Part shown: one piece after another, positions 36,537 through 46,303 of the stretch | Layout of the letters: each line of letters begins with the position of its first letter | Numbering within the stretch: position 1 is the stretch's first letter | NCBI GenBank assembly: GCA_022495995.1 | Contig: JAFEMH010003625.1 | Span: 1 to 64,000, forward strand | Direction: 5' to 3' | Length of the DNA stretch: 64,000 nucleotides | DNA from: Adenophora triphylla var. japonica | Taxonomy: Eukaryota > Streptophyta > Magnoliopsida > Asterales > Campanulaceae | Made by a program: the position numbers and the translations under genes | Notes under the pieces: model-generated | What the model was told of the DNA's origin: nothing | Seen by the model: only the letters and a program-made list of their open reading frames with translations | Databases searched by the model: none

Positions 36537-37573
36537 AGCCTGCCATTGTTCAGCTGTAAATGAAGAAGAGGAACCACATATGGAGATCCTACAACAGCTG
36601 CACCAACATTAACAGGGCCACGGTCTGGTGTTGTTGTAGATCCGATGCGAGAAGAGCCCCTACCTCGCCCATTCTGCGGACGACCACCGCCACGGGGATT
36701 GGATTTGCGTTGCTCAAGCCACCAATCTGGATATCCATGCAATTCAAAGCATGTAGTACTATCATGTCCCATTTTCTTACAATGAGTACATGTGAGATGG
36801 GATTTATCAGGATTGTCACGACTACGAGTTCCACCAGTACGAACAACAAAACTAACCACATCTTCAAGAACAGGTTTGGCCAGACGAACCCGCTCATCCT
36901 GAGCCACCAATTTATATGCCCTATCAAGACCAGGGAGAGGATCCATAGATAAAATATTGGTGCGAGTATTGGCATGATACTCGGAATTCAAACCCATAAG
37001 AAATTGATGAAGCTTCCCTATCTCTCTGCGATCTGCATGTTGCTGAGCAGCCGAGCAGTTGTCACAACAGGTACAATTGATCAGTGGTTCATGACTATGG
37101 AGTTCTTTCCACAACCCGGTCAATTTACCAAAATATGTGGCCACAGACATATCCTTAGTTTGCTCACAACGAGCAATAGAGGCCTTTAATTGTTGAATGC
37201 GTGGACCGTCAACCACAACATATCGATTCTTAAGGGAGTCCCACAAACGTTTAGCATCTCTAAATTTCGAGAGAGTGCTTTTAACGTTGGATTCAATAGT
37301 ATTCATGATCCAAGAAATCAACATGGCATGAATAGTATTCCAATCAGATGTGGTGCAGGGAAGAACAGGTTGAGTAATCGTACCATCTAGGAAACCAAAT
37401 TTTCGGCGAGCTTCAAGAGCCGTCTGCATATCACTAGCCCAATCATCATAATTTTCACCATTGAAACGAGTAGGGGTAATAAAATCGCCTGACCTATCCT
37501 GAGGACCAAGGTAGAACGAAGAATTGTATTCAATTTTAGGGGGATTATTAACGATAGCATCGTTCCCCGCCAT
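36461..37573 (-). pseudogene. Copia Gag
   Basis: The likely start is the ATG at 37573 (MAGNDAIVNN). The N-terminal domain contains GENYDDWASDMQTALEARRK and FGFLDGTI, then WDSLKNRYVVVDGPRIQQLK. A CTHCKKMGHDSTTC zinc knuckle lies near 36760-36810. The open frame upstream of 37573 runs into the LTR and is not meaningful. The frame ends at 36461, out of frame with protease. Whether that shift is an expression device or decay is not clear. Confidence 0.8.
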
Positions 37574-37589
37574 TGATTCAAAATTGTGT

Positions 37590-37609
37590 ATGTTGTTGCT
37601 CTGATACCA
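37590..37609 (-). other. Primer-binding site (tRNA-Met) of the copia element
   Basis: The minus strand reads TGGTATCAGAGCAACAAC, directly adjoining the LTR. Confidence 0.9.
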
Positions 37610-37999
37610 TGTAGGAAAATAAATTATGATTTTCCCAAAACTTGAATTTCCATTGATGAACACCAGAATATATATGTTACAATTGTTCCTGGATAAACGA
37701 GTTCTTGCTGGAAAAGGAAAACGAAAATCAAGGAATAAAATCAAGAAGAAAAACGTAATTAGGAAACTAAATCTCGTCAGAATTGGTCATGGGCGGTTGC
37801 CCACTGAGACCTGGGCGGTCGCCCACATCAACAGACGTTTCAACTTTTCTTGGCTTTGAGCATGGGCGGTCGCCCACTTGGCTTGGGCGGTCGCCCATCT
37901 GTACAGAGGAAATCACGTCACTTGAAATAGGAACTGGGCGGTCGTCATAATACCTGGGCGGTCGCCCACTTGCACAGGAACACCAGGATTGTCTTCACA
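37610..37999 (-). repeat. 5' LTR of the Ivana-like copia element
   Basis: 390 bp, followed by CATAT (38000-38004). Six palindrome copies, some damaged, lie at 37790, 37812, 37863, 37884, 37935 and 37955. They form three pairs (22, 21 and 20 bp) repeated every 72-73 bp. Confidence 0.9.
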
Positions 38000-38004
38000 C
38001 ATAT

Positions 38005-39240
38005 ACATTCATCCTATATATTTATTCATTTTTTAACATTTGAAAATAAATAAAAAAATTGATTTTAAAATATATTTTTTAAATGATATTTCATATTTCC
38101 TTCTCGACATCATATGTTCATGTTAAATAACTTATTTAATATTTTTTCTTTTATTACCAAATTAACAAAGTTTTCTTTTATGATTAGAATTTTATAATTT
38201 ACTACTCCTTCATTCTCTAAATGAATATATAATTTTTTATTAATAAAATCTATAATATTTGTCCAATTTATTGAAAAATTAATATATCTTCACTTTCAAA
38301 AAACAAGATTTCAAACAACAAATTTTAATTCATTTCAATTCATGTTACATTATGGTTAAAACATAAAATGATTTTATATATTTATGCTATTGCTTAAATG
38401 TTGCCAAAATTATACAAAAAAACGCATTTTTTTTGTAAGCTAAAAAAAACGTGTTTTGTTTTTCTCGCTAGTGCCAGTGTTAGTGTAAAAAAAATACTAG
38501 TATAAAGAGAGTCGGTGCATGTATTATTAAGTGCAAGTGTAAAAAAGTGTCAATATTAGTTTAACAAAATATCAGTGTAAATATTGTCAGTGCATGTATT
38601 ATTAAGTGCCAGTGTTAGTGTAAAAAATTATTAGTGTAAGTGTAAAAAAATGCTAGTACATGTATTATTAAGTGTTAGTGTAAAAAAATGTCAGTGTCAA
38701 GATTATCAGTGAATATCTTATTCAGTAACATTATAAAAGAGTGTCAGTTTAGGATAAAAAATTGTTAGTATTAGTATAAAAGAGTGTCGGTGGAAAAGAG
38801 TGTCAGTGCATTTATTATTAAATGTCGATGTAAAAATGTTTTTCATTAAAAATAGGAAAAAATAGTTTTTTTATAAAACCAACTCTTAAATGTTTGAAAA
38901 AATAAAAATTAAATATTTATTTAAAAGTATTTGAGATGATAAAATTCAATAAGCCGTAATTTAATATTTGGAAAAAATGCAAATATAATACCCCAACTAT
39001 CTTGTTTGGTTTTTATAACTAAACTAGTTTTCGTTGCAATCAAAGTACCTCATATGTTTTGGATGATCATTTAAGATATTTAGAGCTAGCGACCTCCACT
39101 TTTTCCAGTTAAGTGTGCATGTGATATGCATGTGACATAATTTATAAGGGTAAAATAAGAAGATCAATTAAAAGTAAAATAGCACAATTTTAAAAAGCAA
39201 AAGTGGAATATAATAATTTCAAAGGGCCGAATTCAAAAAA
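38005..39240. other. AT-rich intergenic sequence
   Basis: Apart from the degenerate GTGTCAGTGTAAAAAA array at 38466-38830, nothing recognisable was seen. Confidence 0.5.
38466..38830 (+). repeat. Degenerate GTGTCAGTGTAAAAAA array
   Basis: Irregular repeats of AGTGTNAGTGTAAAAAA alternate with GTGCATGTATTATTAAGTG. Spacing varies, so this is an old, eroded tandem array. Confidence 0.7.
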
Positions 39241-39408
39241 TTAATTTACACTCTCCCCCTTCCCAAAAACAAAACCCATCTCCTCCCCTCCCCTCCCATC
39301 TCCTTTCTCATTAATCTGCAAAAAACACACACACAATCTAACGGACACTCTCTCTCCTTCCTCCGGCCTCCACCAGCGACCTCACCCATACAGGTATCCG
39401 GCAATCTC

Positions 39409-39439
<31 letters not shown>

Positions 39440-39498
39440 TCTCTCTCACTCTCATGCCTCTTCTTTTACTCCGGCAACCTCTACCCTTTTCGACCTAT
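39240..39498 (+). other. CT-rich host sequence interrupted by element C
   Basis: A pyrimidine-rich segment with a (CT)n run at 39407-39446 continues after element C at 53945 as more pyrimidine-rich sequence. It resembles a plant 5' untranslated region, but no coding exon was identified. Confidence 0.35.
39494..39498. other. Target-site duplication CCTAT of element C (left)
   Basis: CCTAT precedes the left LTR and is repeated exactly at 53941-53945. Confidence 0.95.
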
Positions 39499-40506
39499 TG
39501 TAGCGTCGTGAGGAAAAAGAAGGAATAATGATTTTATCTCTTCCTTTTCATTTTTGAGTCGCCACCTATATTATTCGGTTGGAGAAAATAGGAAAACCAT
39601 TTTGAAAAAGATTTGGGTTCGGGGCTTAGGTTATGAAATGGGTAGGTCAAGGAGCATCCATTTCACCCAATCCGGAGATCGGTATTGCTAAAGAAAAGAG
39701 AGATTTTCAAAAGAAGGGAAAAACGATTTTTTTTTTAATATTATAAACAAAGGTCCATTTAACGGGGTTAAACGGAATGTAGGATCGATTGCTTCAAGAC
39801 CGCCTCCATGATTTGGAGAGGCTCTAGGCCGATCCTAGATTCTATGGACTTATACCACTCTAACAATCAATTAGAAAGGGATTTAGGAATTACCTTGCGT
39901 GAGGTGATTTGGGCAGAGTTTCGACTCAAGTTTAGAGTCGTCTCTTGACACGGACAGAGCTTCGCCTCGGTCCTTGACTTGGAGCTTGATGCTTGTTTAT
40001 CAACAAGGTCGACAAACAAACTATGAGGTGAGTTTTTAGGGTGATTTTGTAGGATTCTTTCTAGGAGAGAAACCAATAAAATGTGTGTGTTGTGAAAATT
40101 CTTCGACCTCTTGAACCTTGGAAGTCACCAAGTATTTATAGGGGTTGGGGAAGTGTTGAAGATGAGATCAAACACTTCAAGATGGTTCCAGACTCCCAAT
40201 TCTATTGGTTGGCCGGAGAGATAAAGTTTTATCCCGAAAAGAGGTTGAAATCGATGAGGGAACTGTCGTCTGCAATCTGCAGAGGGGGGATATCTCGCGC
40301 GAGACACGCCATCTCGCGGTGAGATATTGCTCCTGTGGACGCTTGTCCTTTCCTCGCTATCTCGTATGCAGTTTAGTCCCAAACTAACGGTTGTTAGTCA
40401 AAACTTAACGAAACATGACGAAATGGTGGATTTCTACTTCTTGACTCAAAGCGAGACTTAGAGTGGTATAAGTATGTTCCGATGTGTTCAGAATGGGGTG
40501 TCTACA
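39499..40506 (-). repeat. 3' LTR of element C
   Basis: 1008 bp, homologous end to end with 52931-53940. It contains a GGTGGCGACTC primer-like site near 39550-39562. Confidence 0.95.
40131..40324 (-). promoter_or_regulatory. Element C LTR promoter: palindrome pair and TATA box
   Basis: Minus-strand CTATAAATACT (40131-40142) lies about 150 bp downstream of TCTCGCGCGAGA (40293-40304) and its degenerate partner (40312-40324), spaced 19 bp. The right LTR repeats this at 53563-53573, 53725-53736 and 53744-53756. Confidence 0.65.
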
Positions 40507-40530
40507 GAGCCCCTCGGCGACATGTCTTAT
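40507..40530 (-). other. Polypurine tract region of element C
   Basis: The minus strand reads GCCGAGGGGCTC immediately before the 3' LTR. It is short but in the right place. Confidence 0.6.
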
Positions 40531-40593
40531 GAAAGAAGTCATGTCGACGATAGAAAAGACATCATTCTGAACATCGGGATGGTCGGGCCGCAC

Positions 40594-40639
40594 GGCTTCC
40601 TACGTATCTCTATCGGAGAATCAGACCATGACGTAGTTC
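40594..40639 (-). other. CTACG...CGTAG hairpin motif, copy 4
   Basis: Minus strand: outer arms CTACG/CGTAG, inner stem TCTC/GAGA, ending GGAAGCC. It lies within 140 bp of the 3' LTR. Confidence 0.6.
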
Positions 40640-40775
40640 GACTCCAAAACACGAAAAGGCTGCTTTAGGTATTTTGAAAATCATTTGAAAATCATGGAGA
40701 TTTTGTTTTTGAAAAGGTAAATTCATACTGAGGAATCAAATCAAGACCCAATTCGTAATATACTGCTGTCTCGAA

Positions 40776-41066
40776 GATTCGCCTGTCTGGGCTCCGAACC
40801 TGCGGGAACTATGTTAGAAAACAAAGGCTTACCTGTCCGGTCCTCTGAGTCCTGTTGGTTTTGTGACGATTCGCCTTTCTGGGCTCCGAATCGGGCTTTT
40901 TTGTCGTGGAGGATGACGATTCACCTGTTTGGACGTTGAATCGGGCTTTTCTGATGACGATCCACCTGTTTGGGCGTTGGACCGGACTTTTTGGTTTGAC
41001 GATCCACCTATTTGGGCGTTGGACCGAGCTTTTTCTTTGATGATTCACCTTTCTGGGCTCTGAATC
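40776..41066. repeat. Six GATTC...GAATC hairpin repeats
   Basis: Six copies of a 25-bp inverted repeat start at 40776, 40868, 40918, 40959, 41000 and 41042. Arms are GATTC/GAATC in some copies and GATCC/GGACC in others, a paired change. Loops contain YTGGGC or TTTGGRCG. Confidence 0.75.
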
Positions 41067-41294
41067 ATGTGGATTGAGTTAATCTTTAAACCACTCGGTT
41101 TTCGGGCGACTGGTGCCGTACCGGGCGATCGTGCGCATGTCACGTTTGGCTCGTTCCGTGACTTGCGGTGCCGGTTTTTCCACGTTTCCCTGCTAGTTTA
41201 TCATTTCCAAGGGCAAATGTGTCAAAATTTTGAATTTTGACGTTGCGTAGACGCTTATTGTCGAGGACAATTTGGTCACTTTCCAGAAGGTATA

Positions 41295-41349
41295 TCTCAC
41301 AGCGAGATAAGATATACCGCGCGAGACTTGTACTGTCGAGGCATATAAA
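41295..41349 (+). promoter_or_regulatory. Promoter of accessory gene 1: palindrome pair and TATA box
   Basis: TCTCACAGCGAGA (41295) and TACCGCGCGAGA (41315), spaced 20 bp, are damaged forms of the LTR palindrome. They are followed by ATATAAAC at 41343, with the start codon at 41497. Confidence 0.6.
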
Positions 41350-41496
41350 CAGCAGCTCTTGCTCATTTTGAAAATATCTTTCTCAAAATTTCTCTCCCTA
41401 GCTCGAGCCAAAGTCTTTTTCTTTGTGATTTTTCGTGGATTTGCTTGGTATCTCTCCCTCCCAATCACTTTCCAATCCTTTTTCCCTCCATAATCC

Positions 41497-43749
41497 ATGG
41501 CTCAAGAACAAAAGAATCCGATCTTGGGGAGCTATTTGCTAGGGAAGGATTACCCTTGCGATGATCTCACCTTCGATAGGCACGCACACATCTCTACCGC
41601 TGTTCGGGAGGGCTTGGTAAGAACTTCTTCTTCACCTCTTGATTCTTGCATTGCATTGAGTTTGAATTCCCTTTCCCTTGAATTCAAAATTTCATCAATG
41701 GCTTTTGTTCTTGTTCATGCCTAGAACTAGGTTCCTCTTGCATGCGTCGATTTTGTGTGTTTCTTTGGATGATTGTTGTTGCATTTTGTGTGTATGAGCC
41801 TCCTACATATCATGGATTGTAGGAGAGGTTGATTCGGATCACGAATGACACCCTTGGGCAAGCTTTTCTTGTACGCACGCCAAGTGTTTGATGAAATGCC
41901 TCAATGAAAAATTTCTTCTATTTCATTGGTTTTTTGACATGGAATGATTTCTAATGTTGCCCTCTCTGTTTCTCCTCTGTTTTGCAGTCGTATAAGTCGA
42001 CGAAGAATTGCCGAGGGAGCCCGAAGATGGCTAAGGAGGTGTGGGACAAGATCAAGGACCTTGATGGCGTTCGGGATAGGGTGGCCCAAACGGGTCTTCT
42101 GACTTTTGTTGACAATCTCCGGGGAATAAGGCGGACTCCCCAAGTTCTCCAGGCTATTTGGGAGAGGTGGTGGGACACTACCCACACCGTTCATTTGCGC
42201 TTCGGGGAAGTGACTATGACTCCTACTAATTTTCTGGCTATCACGGGGTTAGAGTTCATCGGCGATCCCCTGCCGAAGTTTTCGGGTTATAGGCCTGAGG
42301 GTCCAGCTGTGTGGAGGCAGTTGATCGGCTTCGTTCCTAACAAGGTTAAGGGATTTCGCGAGTTGACACCCTCCGGCTTGATTGAGGCCTACTCGGAGAA
42401 GCCAAATATGCACACTCGATCGGTTGGTGAGGGGTGCCCTCGGTATATCCTTTACGAGACTATTTTTTGCGAACCACTCTTCTACGGCCCGTCTTTCTCT
42501 GTTACGTTTGTTGGTTGATCTGGATGAGGTGAGCGGCTATGATTGGGGCTCAGCGGGGCTGGCCTACTACTACCACGCCATGGATGAGGCGTGTAGAAAT
42601 ACCAAGGATTCTCTGTCGGGGTATTCTTATGCCTGGGAGGTATGCCTTTTTGATTTTGTTTCTGCTCTTTGTCTGTATGCTCTGTCTGTGTTTCATACTG
42701 AATTTGATCTGTTTTCTTTGTGCAGATATGGGGCTATGCTGTTCTCGGGCTGTATAGGTTTGAGTTGGAGAGCCGGGCCCCTTTGTTTCCGGATATCAGG
42801 AGGTGGGGCCATCCGAATCGGACCGTTGATGAGGAGGAGGACCAGGATTGGACCCTGACAGTGGCGAAGGCGCGGGCTATGTTGGATACCTTCGAGTATG
42901 AGAGGCTGGGCCTATATCCTTGGACCCTGTTGGAGAGGGAGGTGCATCGTGCTCGGGATGCTATGGCAATGCAGAGGATGCTGGCATCTTTGGAGGGAGA
43001 TACCATGTATCTTGGTGAGCGGGTCTTCCCACAGCATGGCCGGGGTAGACTATCATACAGGGTGCCAGCGGATCCGCCGAGGGCGATGTATCCCACCCAC
43101 TCCATTCCGCAGGATGATTATGCAGTCTTCTCGCGGGTGATGCGGCGACGGCTTGCGTGATCGCCGGGCTTCTTATGCGGAGTTTCGCCTCGATTGATGG
43201 GTCCCTCCTCGGTGGGGGATAGGCGATCACATGCTCGTGGATCCGCCCGCTTCGCTTTCAGGTTCCTCAGCCCCTAGCACTTCCTCCCAGGCTATAGGTT
43301 CTCTGCCTTTTGCCCCAGACTACGGCCCTTTGAGCTACACGTACATGATGGGGAGCATGCCAATGGTCGGACACATCCCGTCTCCTGATCAGATCCCCGA
43401 GGGTTACCGCCTCTCGGCTAATGTCTCTTCGGTATGTTTCTGTTCGTATTATATCTCGTATTCGTCCATATAAGTGTATATGTCCGACTTCTTCTGAGCA
43501 TTTTTTTTCTTTGGTTGTCAGGTCACTCTGTCCGCGACCGATTATAATCGTGGAGCGACCAAGATGGCGGGACTGATGGCTCTGGTGTCGGACCTGTCCG
43601 AGAGGCTGTTCCACAAGGCTTCTTTGGCGGCCTCGACAGTGGCCTCGGCGGTGACCCCTACTTGCGGAGCCAAGAGATCGAGGAGGGATGGCAGCCCTCG
43701 TGGCGGTGATGGCGGAGGTGCCGGCGGCTCGAGCGACATGATGGCGTGA
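41497..43749 (+). pseudogene. Accessory gene 1: plant mobile domain protein, spliced
   Basis: An antisense gene of element C with recognisable introns. Exon 1 (41497-41616) encodes 40 residues. Exon 2 (41988-42639) includes WERWWDTTHTVHLRFGEVTM and TPTNFLAITGLEFIGDPLP, then YDWGSAGLAYYYHAMDEAC. Exon 3 starts at 42726 with IWGYAVLGLYRFELESRAP. A last exon begins at 43522. Introns 1 and 2 have GT...AG borders and preserve frame. These motifs belong to the plant mobile domain (MAIN/MAIL-like) family, linked in Arabidopsis to silencing and genome stability and often carried by transposons. A frame change near 42480-42515 and a stop at 43158-43160 suggest this copy is damaged. It has its own TATA box and palindrome pair. 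Confidence 0.8.
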
Positions 43750-44101
43750 CCTCCTCCTTTTCCCTTTATTTGATTTCTGATGATTTGTATATATTGGCCG
43801 GGTGGGCCCAGACAATTTTTCTTTTCTTTTGGTACCTGTTAGGAACAAAGTAGGTAGTACAAACAATGGTTTTTCTTAACCCCTAATCCTAGGTCTAATT
43901 AGTTAGTTAATTAGCTTTCTCGACTTTCCATGTTTTTTGGAAATGGAATGGAATGGCCGTTAGGCCACAATTTTGAGCCCTCATCTTGGTGTTTTTACTG
44001 CATGTTATGAACTGTACACACAGGTTTTTCGAGACTTGCTTTGTCAAGTCGGGGCTAGATTGTTGTTTGAGCAGAACTGTTGCTGTTTTGCCGTAGGGAT
44101 A

Positions 44102-44196
44102 TCTCGCGCGAGATAAGGTGTCTCGCACGAGACACGCTAGTCAGGCAGAGATCTCTTCTTTTCGGAATAGGATTTTGTCAGTTTTCCCTATAAAAT
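44102..44196 (+). promoter_or_regulatory. Promoter of accessory gene 2: palindrome pair and TATA box
   Basis: A perfect TCTCGCGCGAGA (44102-44113) and TCTCGCACGAGA (44121-44132), spaced 19 bp, lie upstream of CCTATAAAATC (44187-44197). The likely start codon is about 100 bp further on (44296). Confidence 0.65.
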
Positions 44197-44295
44197 CACC
44201 CTGTAGTCCGGCCAGATACCTCATTCTAGCCTTTCAAACTCTAGAGATATTTTGTTGGGGTGAAACTCTTGTCTTCTTCTTCAACCCTACGATCC

Positions 44296-45812
44296 ATGGC
44301 TTCCAAGGAGATTGCCCCAACGTCCATGATTGTCGATGATTTTTCTCTATCGTCTGAAGTGATTGCATCTTTCAAGCAAGCATCAAGGGATTTCGTGAGG
44401 TCGTTTCGCAACCGATCTCGTAATAAATTCATAGCAGAATTCGGATTCAGAATCCTTTTTACTTTGAAGAACCTCCAACCGGATTGGAGTCTTTTGCAGG
44501 GTGCTGCTCGATTTTGGGATCCCTCTATTCATCTTTTCAATTTTTCTTTGAATGAGATGGTGCCTACTGTGGAGGAATTTGCCATTATCTTGGATATGCC
44601 TTTGACTGGTGAGATTGCTGTTCCTAAGTACAATAGGAATCATTCAGAGACTTTGAATGAATTGTTAGGGATCCCCCTTGATACTTGCTATGGGTTGGTT
44701 TACCGCAAGTGGGTTGATTGCTCTTCTTTTCCGGGACGCTTCAGCGGTGCTTCAGATGATGACGCTTTTCATGTCCATAAACGGAACTTTCTGGATCTTT
44801 TCCTTTTCGGAGATGTTCTATTTACATGTAGGGGCGGCTTGGTCGACTCCCAACTTGTGGAAATTGTTCTGCAGGCTAGAAAACGTTCTAGGAACATTAT
44901 TCCGCTAATCTTGGGTGAGACCTTGCATGGTCTTGACAAGCTGCATAGGACCGGTGTCATGACTCAAGGGAGTCCTCTTCTGTTGACCATTTGGCTTAGG
45001 GAGCATCTCATTTTGGTAGGTCCCCCGTTGGAATATTCCCCTTTCACATATCATACGCGAAAGTTATTGATCAAGGATCTTTCAGTGGATGAATGGGCTG
45101 AGTTGATTGCGAAGACTGAAACTGCTGACATTCTTTGGTGTCCACCTTATTGGAGGTTGAACAAGTATGTTGCCAATACCGAGGGTTTTGACAGGGTTGT
45201 TCTTCCGGGTTTTGCGATTCCTCCTTTTATTTCCCCAAGCGGGTGCTCCGTCAGCTTGGTCAGCAGCAGGAGACTTATCTCTTCGAAGGAGTTTCTCGTG
45301 AAGTGTCTTATATTGGTTTAGAGTTTGCGCAGGCGCTAGCTCAAGCATGGGGTGAAGGAAATAGTCGGGATCGCTGGTCGAACCTTCGGACTTTTAATGC
45401 AAGCATCTTCTTGTCTGATAAGTACTTGGATTGGTTTCTTCATACCGGTCACCCTAGTGCAGAGAAGATTGATGATCTGCGGCTTTCATTGCTAGGAGAT
45501 TCTTTTGTAGCTAGTAGTATTTTGCGAAGGAGCGAGGCTCAATCTGATCCTGCTAATGTGCGAACTGATCCAACTCAGGATTTTCTTGATGGGGATTGGT
45601 ACGAGAGGCGAGGCAAAGGGATGCCTGGAAAGACGCAAGCTCTAGATAGACCCCATGTCTTCAAGAGGCTCTCGGGATCTGTTTTTAATCGTCTTGATTC
45701 TGTTTTTGATCGCCTCGAGGGATGCCCTGCTTCGAGGGGCTCAAAGCGCAATGAGGATCACGACGACGGTGGAGACCATGTCCGCCGGCCTACCAAGTTA
45801 ATGAAAGGCTAG
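44296..45812 (+). pseudogene. Accessory gene 2: DUF7745-like retroelement protein, frameshifted
   Basis: The ATG at 44296 (context ATCCATGGCT) is preferred over 44260. About 310 residues run open and include LLQGAARFWDPSIHLFNFSL and MVPTVEEFAIILDMPLTGEI, resembling the DUF7745 family of plant retroelement proteins. At the CCCC run of 45232-45236 one base shifts the frame. The continuation to 45812 includes VSREVSYIGLEFAQALAQAW and a basic C-terminus. Function is unknown in the family. It is intronless as far as can be seen and lies antisense, downstream of integrase. A sequencing or assembly indel in the C run is possible. Confidence 0.7.
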
Positions 45813-46004
45813 ATCTTTAGGAGTACCAAGAGATTGCTTTGATAGATCGATAGTTTTTTTTTTTTTTATTAGTATTTTTTTCAAGATTGCTAGCTTAGCA
45901 AATTAGTCGTTGTGGTTAGGATTTCCCTTTTGTCATTAATGAAAATGCATTTGATTAATAAAGGACAAAAGTAGATTTATTTATTAGATTAGACCGAACC
46001 TGAA

Positions 46005-46063
46005 GGCTGCCTACGTTCCTCTTTTACAGCAATTAAATAAGAGGCTCAGGTCTAACATAGTTC
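46005..46063 (-). other. CTACG...CGTAG hairpin motif, copy 5
   Basis: Minus strand: outer arms CTATG/CGTAG (one G-U pair), inner 6-bp stem CCTCTT/AAGAGG, ending GGCAGCC. Confidence 0.65.
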
Positions 46064-46107
46064 ATTTTTGAGTAAAGGACAAAATACGGCTCCGTGCAGA
46101 GGGGTAA

Positions 46108-46119
46108 TCTCGCGCGAGA
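46108..46119. promoter_or_regulatory. Single TCTCGCGCGAGA palindrome
   Basis: A perfect 12-bp palindrome between the convergent integrase and accessory gene 2. No clear partner at 19 bp; the neighbouring sequence is a CT/T-rich run. Confidence 0.7.
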
Positions 46120-46303
46120 TAAGCCTCTCTCTTTTTTTTTTTTTTTTTTTTTTCATGCACACCCTTACTTTTGCCTAGACCGCCCCTTCGGGTTTTCAAT
46201 CTAGCGGGCTTCTTTTCTTGTGCTAGCTCTAATTTTTGCCTAGGTCGTCCTTTCCGGGATTTTCAACCTAGCGAGCGATTTCTTTTTTTTTTAGGAGGGC
46301 AAG

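Larger units (their letters stand above)
29395..37999 (-). mobile_element. Copia element, Ivana/Oryco-like, split by a hAT
   Basis: LTRs of about 370-390 bp are flanked by the duplication CATAT (29390-29394 and 38000-38004). The tRNA-Met primer site adjoins the right LTR and the polypurine tract adjoins the left LTR. The interior encodes Gag, protease, integrase, RT and RNase H on the minus strand. The hAT transposon at 29899-33383 lies near the RNase H end; removing it rejoins the end of the polyprotein to the 3' terminus. Lineage is suggested by the Gag (C-x2-C-x4-H-x4-C knuckle followed by ELHGYPDWW) and is tentative. Confidence 0.9.
45813..46303. other. Spacer between accessory gene 2 and integrase
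   Basis: Contains T-rich tracts (45846-45858, 46132-46153), hairpin motif copy 5 and one TCTCGCGCGAGA palindrome. The two genes converge here, so termination signals for both are expected; none was identified firmly. Confidence 0.5.

Noticed and set aside
39240..39498. CT-rich leader as a 5' untranslated region of a host gene disrupted by element C
   Set aside because: Plausible composition, but no exon, start codon context or recognised protein was found on either side.
42734..43866. Minus-strand open frames of 120-200 codons
   Set aside because: Antisense shadows of the plant-mobile-domain gene, whose motifs and splice sites lie on the plus strand.
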